From Eopsaltria australis (taxonomy: Eukaryota > Chordata > Aves > Passeriformes > Petroicidae), in the NCBI GenBank assembly GCA_034509425.1, contig JAVTVJ010000438.1, forward strand, positions 496,001-560,000: a stretch of DNA of 64,000 nucleotides, read 5' to 3'. A model generated the notes under the pieces. It was given only the letters and a program-made list of their open reading frames with translations, had not been told where the DNA came from and did not search any database. The stretch's first letter is position 1; each line of letters opens with the position of its first letter. Positions 24,861 through 35,397 of the stretch are shown here, piece after piece. The translations under genes and the position numbers were made by a program.

Positions 24861-25839
24861 ATATGAAAAAATTGGAGGTTTTTAGCTGACAAGGCTGTAA
24901 GGAAAAGCTTCAGAAGGCAATTCAGGATTATTGACAAAGCCCTCAAAGCAGAAGTAGAGTGAAAAAGGCCCCCAGTTTTTATCTTATTATGAATCAGTAC
25001 ATGGCCACTGCATGTTCAAGAACAAACACCAGCAGATGACAATGGAATGGCACAGTGCTGGTGGCACAGGAGTCCAAGACTCGACGTCTAGGTCACAGCT
25101 GCTCAAAAGATCTGGTGTGACCAAGGGTACACTGAGTATTTTAAGACAGACAGGTTTCCAGTCTTCATGAACCAGACAAAAAGAAGCAAAATACTACTAC
25201 ACACTCTCCTGTTGTCATCCCCTCTGCAGAGCCACATCACTAACCCACCAGGGCAGCCAAGGACCAGGCATTCTGGCAGAAGAAACACCGGCAGATGCAA
25301 AAGCAGTAGGTCCCATCCAGTGCACACTGGTTCTCCTGTGCAGATGTGAACCAGCCTGCACACCTCACCACATCTGTAACAATCCTGTATCATAGTCACA
25401 GCACACACTGATACAGAGATCCACTAGATTTCTGCTCCAAGCATAGGGCAAGTATCTGTCCAGATCAATACAGCTGGGACATCCAATACAATTCAGGAAA
25501 GCCAGGACACCTCTTCTGTCTCTCAGATGGCAAAATTCTACTTTATTTTGGCTGAGACTAGGTCCTTTCTTCTGCATATGCTGATAGGAGATATGTTTGT
25601 TCTATCCTAATTGCCTTTCAGTCTGACTTAAGCCTAAAAATAGCCTGCTGAGGTGTATCTCAAAAAAAACCCCACAGAACTGTCCCTGTAAATTCCAGCA
25701 TCAGCACCCAGGAAAAGAGAGAATTTCAAGGTTCCCCATTGAAACGACTAGTGAAATTTAATAACAGCAATGGCAGTCAGATTTATGTAACTTTTATGAA
25801 ATCAATAGTACTGGACTCTGCAAAATGACTTGAAGAGCA
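24861..25839. other. Non-coding sequence, no gene recognised
   Basis: Nothing recognised. The first bases may include the degraded 3' end (U5) of the LTR. Confidence 0.5.
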
Positions 25840-26065
25840 AGACCCCATACAAATGTAATTAAGCACAGATGGCAGTGTGCTTTCTGTGCTCGTGAACAGC
25901 ACTGCAAAGCTGTGCTCGCTTTAACGTGAACAGCAGTTGCCTTGAACTTGCTGTAGTTGATGTGAAACTGCCTTTGTCACTAATCAAGTCTGCTTTTAAT
26001 CGAAGGTCACTCATCCTTATTTAAATAAGGCTGGTGTTTGAGGTTCAATGCTATATAGGAAAAAG
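25840..26065. promoter_or_regulatory. Candidate constrained non-coding block
   Basis: Inference. Repeat-free block with a TGTAATTAAGCA homeodomain-type core near 25,854, four CpGs, a CTTTAATCGAAGGTCACTCA segment containing a nuclear-receptor half-site type AGGTCA near 26,003, and a palindromic TTATTTAAATAA at about 26,017-26,028. It looks like conserved enhancer sequence, but no alignment supports this. Confidence 0.22.
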
Positions 26066-29000
26066 GCAGGAGAGGAGATGGAGCTTGTGAGATGAAGTTT
26101 CACACATAATGTCCAAACTTCATTCAACTGACTTCTACCTATTGTTTCCCCCAAAGCAATGTCAAAAGATTTCTTTGCAGTGCAGGACCACTGCCTCCTC
26201 TCTACCCCAAAGAAATGGGGCCATCTAAGGGCTTAAGTGGGTTTATGGCACAGGGCAGTGAGTCCTGTGCTGAGTACTTATCCCTTTGAAGTATCCCCAG
26301 CCATATTCTCCTGCAGCTTCATGCAATGGCCTTTTCCTTCTTATGTCCCCTGCCACCACCACTCCCATCCCCTCCACCTGGCATCCTGGCTGACAGGGTC
26401 ACACATGCAGCAAGGGACAAGAAAACAATCTGGGATTAAGACTATGTGAAGTGAGCAGAAGGTGGGAAGATTCCAGGCAGTACACAAAACATAAACGTAG
26501 GTGGTTGAGAAATGGATGGGGGGAAAATGGGGATCACGCTTTTTTCAGTTTTCCTTAACTGGATGTTTTATTTTCCTGCTGGATAAAAGGCACATGGAGG
26601 TAGAGAGGTGGATGTCACAAAACTGTCATCTGGTTGTTTTCCACACTTATTTTCTGAAATTTGAAATGACACTGAATGTTGAAGATTCAAAAAAAAAAAA
26701 ATTATTCACAGAGTTGTCTGTACACCTCTGTCATAATCCTAAAAGAACAGATATTTTTAACAGCCTCAGGATAAAAAACATGTTCAGAAAGTTCAGAAAA
26801 GCTCAAGGGCTGTTACAACACAAAAATACTTTTAATCATTAAAGGCATGCCTCTTTAACCTTTTGGCTGCCTGTGACACATTCCCCAGCTCTGACTAACA
26901 TCTCGCTCTCCCAGCACGGCAGTCTGCCTGTGCACTCAGGCCCTGGGATGTCACCTCACGGGCCAAAGCTGGACCTTGTCACTCCCTTGCAGAACCAGCC
27001 CCAAAAGACTCTATTCAAGCACACTTATCTAATGCAGTGGGTTTCAACTTCCTCAGCTCTGCTAATGGCTTATGGACTATGTCAAAGAGAAACACAAAAG
27101 GTGAAGTCACTCTAATATCACCGAAAGTGAGTTGGTGATAAAGGGATCTGTACCACTACCAGGCCATTTTTAGAGGTACACAAATAGGATTGAAAGCCAT
27201 GGTGAGGGGCTTCAGTCTGCACTGAGGCATAAGTATTATTCTGCTCTTCTCTAGCTGCTGGCTACTTCAGTATAACCAAAGGTAGGAACACCTCACCAAA
27301 TTAGGAGTTGTGGAGAATTTAAAGTTGAAGACTATAACTTCTTTTCTTTTCTAGTTTTGGTCTTTATTCCACTTTCTTGTATTTGCGCCATCTCTTTTCT
27401 TTGGAGCCCTCTCATCTATTCATTGAATCTGTTTCCACTGCTGAACCTATTGTTTCCTACTAGTGGTAAATCTGCTGGAATGGCTTCTTGGTGTGAAAGC
27501 ATCATTTTGGTTTTACTGTGTTCATGAAAACTGGTAAATCTAAATTGCAGAATATTATTACATCAAACCCCAGCAAATCAAACTAATTTTGTATAGATGA
27601 GCTTCTGTCAATCTCCTCACACTATATCTCACAAAACCCACAACTGTTATTACTTTCAAGGTGTTTTCAAGTTTTTGTTTGGTTGGGTTTTTTCTGTTTG
27701 TTGGCATGTTTTCTTTTCCACTCATTGGAGCATTCATAAGTTTCGGGTTTTTTTTGCTGTTTAAAAGCCTGGTCTTTTTATCATGGTAGTTGTAGTGACA
27801 TAATAAACAAACATATAATTATATTACAATTTCATCCTGTACTATTCCATTAGCAGGTTAGTTGGATGCTCAGTTTCCTGCAAGTGTGCCTGGATCTCCC
27901 ACTTCAGTGTAGTGTGTGTGACTGATCCATTTCACACTCTGAATGCCTTGTCTGTTTGGATGATGAGTTTATGGGGGAAGGGAACATCTGCTCTCCACAT
28001 TTGCATGGAGCTCCATACACTGAGGATCTCTTCTTAGCTGGCCACTATCAGTGGCTATAATCTTCATGATTGCTAGTAGAAAATAACTTGTTTTAAGCTT
28101 CAGAAGTTTCTTCAACTGTTGGGATTTTTTTTTCTCAAATTATTAAAAACATTTTTTCTCTATGAATATTATTTTACTTTACAAACATGTATAATATATA
28201 TATAATATATACACATATATAATATACAGTTACCAAAGTTTAAATGATGTTCATAGATTGAGGGGGATGAGAATTATAAATACTTCTTTAAAAAAAGATA
28301 TTCAACATAAATTATTCTTTTCTACAGTTCCTCCTCTTACTAGTCAAAGGTTTCTCTGATAGTTTTACTGTATGGGGGGATTTATCTGCAAATTTGAGAC
28401 TACTGCCCTAAATTAGTGGGAATTAGGAGCCCTCACAATACTAAAGTTAGGGCCTAACATGGAACTGTGCCTTTTATGTGGAACTGCAATCAAAACATAA
28501 ATGCACTCATCTTCTTCCTTTTCCTTCCCCTCTAAGAGCTCAGCAGAGCCAGCAGTACTTCTCTTTAAAGCTTCTTTCCAGCAAGGTTGTAACAAAAGTG
28601 AGGTCCCAGAAGATGAAGGATTTTTTTTCTTAGATCTCCCAAGCAACATTCTCAGTTAATAGTGGTGCCCTCACTCTCTCCTCATCATATACCTGTTTAA
28701 AAGGAACAAACATCTTCCAGTATGCCAGCCTGACAGAGCTCAGATGGGAGAAGATCAATATCTTACGGCCTTGGTAAGTGATTGCCTTTATGGCTTCAGT
28801 TGCTTTTAGGATTGCTCCCTCTCTCATGTATATCAGACAGAGAAGCAAAGCAGTGTTGCCTTAACTGGCTGCTTTTGTGTTTAAAGCAATGATTTCTTGT
28901 GCTCATGCACTGCCGTGTTTTCTTGCTAGGATCCCTTGCTAGGTTTTCCCACACCATCCCAGTTATCCCAGTTCACAGGGCTGCGAAATAGCCCAAGGAG

Positions 29001-29669
29001 TACCATGACCACATTTGACTCATGAATATGCACTCCTGCTCACTGACACTGTGACAATCACAGTGCATCCTCTGCAGTACTACAGTTAAAGCTAGAGCAT
29101 GCCAGATAGCTCCTGTGCTGTCCCCCTCCAGAGGGGCTGGCTGCCCCCACGATCCATGTCCCATCTGCAGGGGTCTCTGCCGACCCTCCTGCAGCATCTC
29201 AGCCTGGGACTCCTGAGGGGTCAACCCCGCTCTGCAAGCAGGGAGAGGCAGGGGAAGCCTGGCAGTAACAGCTGGATCTTAATCACCGGGGCAGCTTCAA
29301 AGGACCCTGTCACACCCCGTGGCATTCCGACGGAGGGTTCCTACTGCAGCTTCACTTCTGCTCTGTCACTGCCTATTAATACATTTTCTGGCCCTGCTGC
29401 TCCCACCACTCCAAAGGCAAGCTCCCTTCAGTCACTGTTCTGCATCGTGTTTAAGTATGTGCTGAGCTCTTAACACATGCTTTCATCCTGCTGAAGCCAA
29501 AGGGCACTGAGCGGTGGCTGAAATGCCCTCTGGAAGGTGAACAGGGACCTACGCCCCTGGCAAGGCCAAGTAAAAAGCAAATGCAAAGGAAGACTTTCTC
29601 TGTCAGTAAACAAAACAAAGCAAGCTGATTTTTAAACCTTTTAGCATGTCTGGGTGTCTTTTCTGCCAC
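26066..29669. other. AT-rich non-coding sequence, no gene recognised
   Basis: Contains T-rich stretches around 27,660-27,780 and the TA microsatellite listed separately. Frames up to 124 codons (29,099-29,473) lack any recognisable domain. Confidence 0.5.
28190..28227. repeat. (TA)-rich microsatellite
   Basis: About 38 bases of TATAATATATATATAATATA-like sequence continuing as ACACATATATAATATAC. It is AT-only apart from two C. Confidence 0.85.
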
Positions 29670-29830
29670 TGATGAAGAATAAACAATGCAATTATTAATT
29701 ATTGATGATCGCTAATAAGAATGATGATTATCATCACCATCATCCAGCCTTGCCGTTCCTGCCACCTCTCTAATCAGTGTGATCTCACTGTTATTATACA
29801 TAATTGCAATCTTCCAAGTCAGGGTAGGCA
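29670..29830. promoter_or_regulatory. Candidate constrained TAAT-rich block
   Basis: Inference. The segment has several homeodomain cores (CAATTATTAATTATTGATGA, GCTAATAAG, ACATAATTGCAATC) and a near-perfect palindrome, TGATGAT-T-ATCATCA, at 29,722-29,736. It contains no recognisable repeat. This density of TAAT/ATTA in about 160 bases is typical of developmental enhancers but also of AT-rich neutral DNA. Confidence 0.25.
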
Positions 29831-32800
29831 AAGAAGCAACCTTGCAGTGTAAATACTAAATACTTGGTATAACAAGAGTGAGAGCTCCCCAGCTTGGAGC
29901 ACAGCTAAGTGAAGTCACGGGCTTCCATTCTTTTTAATTTACCATCTGTTCTGTATGACACAGCCTGTGTCTCTTTAGGGTTTAGTACCCATTTATTATC
30001 CAAAAGCCACCTCTGCCTGCTATTAAAATCACGTTGGAGTGATTTAGAGAGGGAATCCGTCCATTTGCCCAAGTGGAAAGATGTGTCATCAGCATAAACC
30101 TGAATGCTGCTGCCTTTCTGGACTCCAGGGCTGGGAAATGCCTCACCAGCACACGTGCATTCTGTCAGCTCCAGCCCCTTCCCTCCCCCTCGCAGAGTCC
30201 ATTACCGTGGGCTTGCTATCACACACCCCCTTCTCTCCTCCTCCCTTGTGTTACACACACATGCAGCACATGCAAACACACACACTTTTCCATTGTGCCT
30301 TCTTCCTCTCTGTCTGTGTCACAAAAGGGACATGAGTGAGCACCGTCCCACTGATACACCACCTTCTTTTTCATTTTAACTCCGGCCTCCCCGATCGTTA
30401 CCCTCTGTCTGTCACAGACCAAGCCAGCACACTCATTATTCTTCCCTCTCCATTCCCTTTAATCATTCACTCTAATATATACCTGACGATGTGAGCATTC
30501 TCCTTACCCCTTTATTTTCTAACAAGCACTTTTTTCCCACATTCTCACACTCAGCTTTACCTCCTCTCCTCATTTCAAGCTCTCACGGTTCTCACCATTA
30601 TTTAATAAAACACAGCACAGATGAAGATAATTGCCATCACTTCCACATTCCCTTGGGACATCTCAGAAATCTCCCACAGGTACCCAGACAAGCGTCTCAC
30701 CCTAATAGTGAATGACTGTTAAACTAAGCAAGAGATTTCCAACACTCCCTGCAAATTGAACCCAACAATGCCCCCTCTACCTCCATAGCTGCCTTCCATG
30801 GCTTTAGCCACTTCCAATTAACCGAGCAGCTCAGAGCTGTCCTCAGGGATCCAGGACAAACGGGATCCAGGCTGAACACAAGTTCAGGATGGCAAAACAA
30901 TTAAATGCAAGGTGGCTTGTCTCCAGAATGCTGGGGCAGAGATTCTGGGGGACAGGGCTGCTGTGGGACTCTGTAGCCAGGAGCTCAGTCCCTGCTGAGC
31001 CATCAGGTGGGGGTCAGGTGGCAAAAGTCCCTGCACAACAGAGAGGGGGCAAGGTGGTACTGGTGCTGCTGCACACGTCCAGCTGCTTGTGCAGATACCA
31101 AAGGGAGACTTTTTATGCACTTAAAGTGAAGGGTCTCAGCTGGCTTGCTGAGACAACAGCCATTTTGTTCTCAGGCTCTCTACAGCAGAGGCTTGTGTGC
31201 TACGCGTTCCCATGGAGGGTGGAAGATTAATAGAGCCATTGTCCCAACTTAAAACATTTTAGTGAAAACTCTGGCATCACTGATGTGTGTCCTTGCTTGC
31301 TGTTATTTTTTCTTACCTAATTTACCTGATAGACTACAGTAGGAGGGGAGAGGAAAGGAGAAAGAAGGCAAGGGAATAATGGGTATGTTTTCACCAGAAA
31401 TTCTGAATTGATTCAAAATTAATTCCTCCTCTCTATTTTGAATCAATACTTCAAAATCAAAATCTCAATTTTTGTTTTAGCTTCTCGTGGCTTTTTTTCA
31501 CCCCACATCAAACACACAAAAATATAAATCTGGACTTTTAAACTTTTTTTCTTTTTTGAAAAACAAACAATAGCCTGAAAATGAAATTACATGTTATGAC
31601 TTTTTTGGCATTTCACTTAGAAACGGTGCTTTGAAATGCTAGTTGCAATCTAGTAATTTTCAGGAGGGAGTGAGCATCTGATTTCTAGAGGTTTGGTGGG
31701 CCCTTTATACCCATGATGGGGCAAAAGGAATGGAGGCATCACAGACACAGTATGCTTATTTTGGCTTCCCTCAGAGAACAGAACTGCATAAGCTGAGAAA
31801 GCAGGAACCAGTGTCATGAGATGAGTAAGGGCTCGGTCTGATTTTGGTATTGTATGTTCTGGAGCTACTGGAAGACGAGTGCAGTGGGAAAAGCATATCC
31901 CCCTCACCTGTACTACGTTGTCCCATTGTCCCATGCCAGTTCTGTCAGGTTTATCCAGGCAGAGCACACCTCAGACTGAAAGAAAAGCAGGATGTGCTTT
32001 TCTATTTGTCCCCACAGAACCCCAGGGCTGCAGGCAAAAGGGGCTGGAAAAGTCTGACTGACTGCTTTAGAGAAGGACCAGCTGATGCACTGTCACTCTG
32101 ACGAGTCTGACAGCATCTCACCATCACCAGCTGGGGCACAGCAACCACTCCAGACCCCTGTCTCCACCTAAGCAGGAGCTGGCTGAGCAGCACTACACAG
32201 GAGAGCAGTGAGGGGCTGGTGTGGGAAGATTGAGCTGGAGGAAACAGGTGAGCTACAGGGCAGGAGGGGCCACTGGCAAGACGATGAGGGAAGCCCCAGG
32301 CTGGCAGGGCCAGAAGTTAATGCAAGTTGGTAATGTGGTGCATTAGTGGAGATGTGTGCATAGGGGAAGCCATAGAGAGCTAAGTTTAGCTCTAGTCAAC
32401 ACCATCAGTCTTTCACTTTCATGAGCACTAAAATTGACTGAAACTCAAAATATGTATTTCAAAAAATGGAAAAGGAAAAGAAAATGTCCGGTTCCTGTAA
32501 GATGATCAATAACAGCCAGTCCTAGAGATGACTTTTTCAGCCACAGAGAAACAACTGTTATTGTTGAATTGCTTGGGAACTTTGCCAGTGGACAAAGATA
32601 AACCAATAATGTCAAAGAGAGAAGGGGTGAGATTGCTGAAACCTTAGCTACGGTAAGAGGGTTGATGGAAACACTTTCAAGGGGCATGTGGCAAGCCTCA
32701 CAGAAAGCAATCAGCTCCAACCAGGCACCAGGAGAAGCAAGGGCTGGGAGACCACACACCTATGCCACCTCCACACCTCTGCTGCTGATGGATGCTGCAT

Positions 32801-33896
32801 CCACCTGCTTCAGGGGCTGTAACCATGGCATGTGAGTAAACAGGGGATGTGGGCTCTTGCAGGACTCTCCACACAACACTTTTTTACCCTGCTTCTTGAC
32901 TTCTCCTGCTCCCTTAGAGATGTGAAGCCCAGAAGTGCAGGCACTGCTGGGGAGGAGCAAGGGGCACCCATGGAGCAGCTCTCTGACCTAAGGAGCAAGC
33001 TCACTCTCTGGTATCAGAACTGCCTCAGACATGCATCATTTTAACACTGCAAAGAAACCCCTACCAAGACTTTATTTCTGCAGCTGTGTCCCCTGTTTCT
33101 CTGCAGCCAACCCTTGCAAGCCTAGGAGTCACTCAGAGCATGCAGACATAGTGAACCTCCCTAACATGTGACATTGTGCCAGGAGCACCTCTCTCTGACT
33201 GCCTTAAAAGGATTCTTCCAGGCCTTTGGAAGCAGTTGGTAGGTTGCTGACTGTAATAGTTTTGACTATGAAGGTCTCCAGGGACAACCAGAGCAGTCAC
33301 AGGGTCATAGTTCCATGAGTTCTTGCCATTTCATCCTGGACAAATACTAAATCTCCTTCCCTAAAATAAAATCCTTTGTATGTTGCAAAGCACTGCACCA
33401 AGGACTGTTTCTCACAAGACCCTGTTATTCCTATGACACCAGCCACATGACACCAAGGCACAGATTTGGGCCACAGTGTCCACTGACAATAGAAGGAAAG
33501 GCCCTGGGCAGACCCCAATTTGTGCCTGTGAGAGATATGCTGTTCTGTCCAATCTTGACCTTTTAAAAGTTTCCAAATACTCACTTCCATTACTGCAGAA
33601 AAATCACAGCACATTCTGGGTTTTGTGTGTTTTGTTCAAAACTTCCCAGAATTCAAACCCAAACAGAGATAGTTCTCTAGGTGATATTACAAGGTGGGGG
33701 GCAGCTGAGTCAAGGGGTGCCAGAGAAACTTGCTGATGGCTGCAGAACCAGCCAAAGCAAAAGCCAAACCCAAAATGCAGGGGTCCTGGCTTTTGGGGCT
33801 GTCTTCTGACTGCAAAATGATGTTTCCTGGCAGTTCATGCTCCTGGAAGCAGTGGCGTTCCCATGTTGTCATACACTTTTGGTACATCATTGGGAC
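29831..33896. other. Non-coding sequence, no gene recognised
   Basis: Contains a CA-rich patch at about 30,240-30,295, a C/T-rich stretch around 30,430-30,600, and the inverted repeat listed separately. Frames of 105-113 codons at 30,889, 31,650 and 33,297 show no domain. I see no coding potential. Confidence 0.5.
31407..31447. repeat. Perfect 13-bp inverted repeat
   Basis: Left arm ATTGATTCAAAAT (31,407-31,419) and right arm ATTTTGAATCAAT (31,435-31,447) are exact reverse complements around a 15-base pyrimidine-rich loop. The arms are AT-rich. I see no element around them, so this could be a chance hairpin, a binding palindrome or the remnant of a small inverted-repeat transposon. Confidence 0.85.
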
Positions 33897-34190
33897 ATAG
33901 AATCATAGAAGGGTTTGGGTTGCAGGGGACCTTAAAGACCATCTAGTTACACCCTAATGCCATGGACAGGGACACCTTCCACTAGGCCAGGTTGCTCAAA
34001 GCTCCATCCAGCCTGGCTTTGAACACTTGCAGGAATGGGGCATCCACAACTCCTCCGGACAATCTGTGCCTGTGTCTCACCACCCTCACAGTAAAGAGCT
34101 GCTTCCTAATATCTAATCCAAATCTACTTGCTTCCAGTGCAAAGCCATTCCCCCTTGTCCTAGTACAGGGTCACTGGCTGCTTGACAAAG
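33897..34190 (-). mobile_element. CR1 LINE, 5'-truncated avian copy
   Basis: Read on the plus strand this begins CATAGAATCATAGAAG, the reverse complement of the ATTCTATG octamer tail. It continues GGTTTGGGTTGCAGGGGACC, TTAAAGACCATCTAGTT, GACAGGGACACCTTCCACTA, GGCCAGGTTGCTCAAAGCTC, GGAATGGGGCATCCACAACT, GCTTCCTAATATCTAATCC and AAAGCCATTCCCCCTTGTCC. These are, in order, the hallmark phrases of the avian CR1 3' untranslated region and end of ORF2. Only about 295 bases are present, as usual for CR1, which is 5'-truncated on insertion. It is much less diverged than the relics at 13-21 kb and is the best evidence that the host is a bird. It carries no functional ORF. Confidence 0.93.
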
Positions 34191-34211
34191 GAAGTTAGTG
34201 TGTTGTTCTGT

Positions 34212-34300
34212 GCAGCAGAATGGGAAACTGAGGCATAGAGGAAAGTGAAGTGACTTACCTGAGGTTATTCAGGAGACCAGTGGATATCTGGATTTAAAAA
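34212..34300 (+). mobile_element. MIR SINE, 3' half
   Basis: Contains AATGGGAAACTGAGGCATAG, then GTGAAGTGACTTACC, then TGAGGTTATTCAGGAGA, then TGGATATCTGGATTT. These match the MIR core and tail: GATGAGGAAACTGAGGCACAG, GTTAAGTGACTTGCC, CAAGGTCACACAGC and CCGGGATTCGAACC. The orientation is plus. The 5' half of MIR is missing. The copy begins about 20 bases after the CR1 ends, so the CR1 may have landed in or beside an older MIR. Confidence 0.75.
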
Positions 34301-34949
34301 CATGAAATTCCAAGAGCTCAAGGTCTTTCAAGTCTCAGGGTCATCAAACATTCAGTTCTGAATACAGACATCTGTTGCTAGGTTTATGAATGGAGAGGGA
34401 GGGATGTCCTCTGCAGTATTTTGGATCCTGCAGCCCACATTGATTTGGGCCTTTCAAAGGCTGCAACTTCATCACTGTCAAGAAGAATTCAGATCCCACA
34501 GGGATGGATAGAGCCTCAGGTCACCACACCTGCAATGGGCATTAGAGCACATCGATTCTGCAGGAATCCTATGGAGGCTTTGCACCTCTGACCTGCCTGA
34601 TGTGCTTTTTAGCTAAGAAGTCATTTACATGGCCTGCTCTGACCTCAACCTCTCTGCTAACAGAGATGATCATTTGATGCCAACACTTGTGTCTGCAAGG
34701 ACACTTCAGTGCTGGTCTCCCTGGTTTGGAATGCACAGACCACAGACAAGACACCAAAATCCCCTGGTGGCTGCTCAGTCCCACCAGCTGCCACACAGGT
34801 GGGACCCCACCTCTGCAGCAGAGCTCAAGTCCTGCACTCCCCTCCCTCTCCGTGTTTGTGTTGCTCTTTAAATGGCTTTGTTTTGCTTAAGCATCCCTTT
34901 TCAAGTAATGTTTAGCTTCCAGTTGGAATGAGCTCCAGAAAGCATGGCC
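34301..34949. other. Non-coding sequence, no gene recognised
   Basis: No gene or repeat recognised. Overlapping frames at 34,569-34,915 on both strands are shadows. Confidence 0.5.
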
Positions 34950-35175
34950 GGGTCCCTGCCTGGAACAACGGCCTGTAATTTACGGTGAGTTATGTTTCAA
35001 TTACCTCGGTGTTATAGCGTCTTGGTGAGGGCAGGCATTATGTCATGTCAGGGATACGGGAGAGGGAGAAAATACAGACGCTCCCATTACAGCCAGTGAT
35101 GGAACAGTTTTAATAATACTGCAGGAAAAAAATAAAGAGAAGGGGAGCGCAAATGACTTTCCAGCCATACCATTA
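34950..35175. promoter_or_regulatory. Candidate constrained CpG-bearing block
   Basis: Inference. About seven CpGs in 225 bases, among them AACGGCC, TTTACGG, CCTCGG, AGCGTC and GACGCTC, in an otherwise CpG-poor region. There are homeodomain-type cores (TGTAATTTACGG, TTCAATTACC, GTTTTAATAATACTG, CATTAGTAACC) and no repeat match. It sits immediately before the purine tract. CpG retention argues for constraint or lack of germline methylation. No transcript or alignment evidence is available. Confidence 0.3.
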
Positions 35176-35197
35176 CTGCACATTAGTAACCCAGCAC

Positions 35198-35397
35198 AGC
35201 CAGGGAGAGAGAGGGGGAGAGTGAAGTGGGGAAAGGAGAGGCACAGCTAAGTGACAGGAAAGAAGAAAAGGGAGAGGAGATAGAGGGGGCAGAGAAAGGG
35301 AAAAATAGGGTGAGGCAGGAAAAGATAGGGAAGGAGGGAGGGAAAGATGGAGAGAGGGACAGAGAAGGGCACCAGAGGAGCAAGGAAAGAGGCTGAG
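35198..35397 (+). repeat. Purine-rich (G/A) tract of about 200 bp
   Basis: Nearly all G and A for about 200 bases, built of GGGAGAGA, GAAAGAAGA, GGAGGGAGG and AAAAATAGGG-like units with few pyrimidine interruptions. The three overlapping opposite-strand frames rich in Ser, Pro, Leu and Phe are by-products of this composition. Such mirror-like purine tracts can form triplex (H-DNA) structure. Confidence 0.9.
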
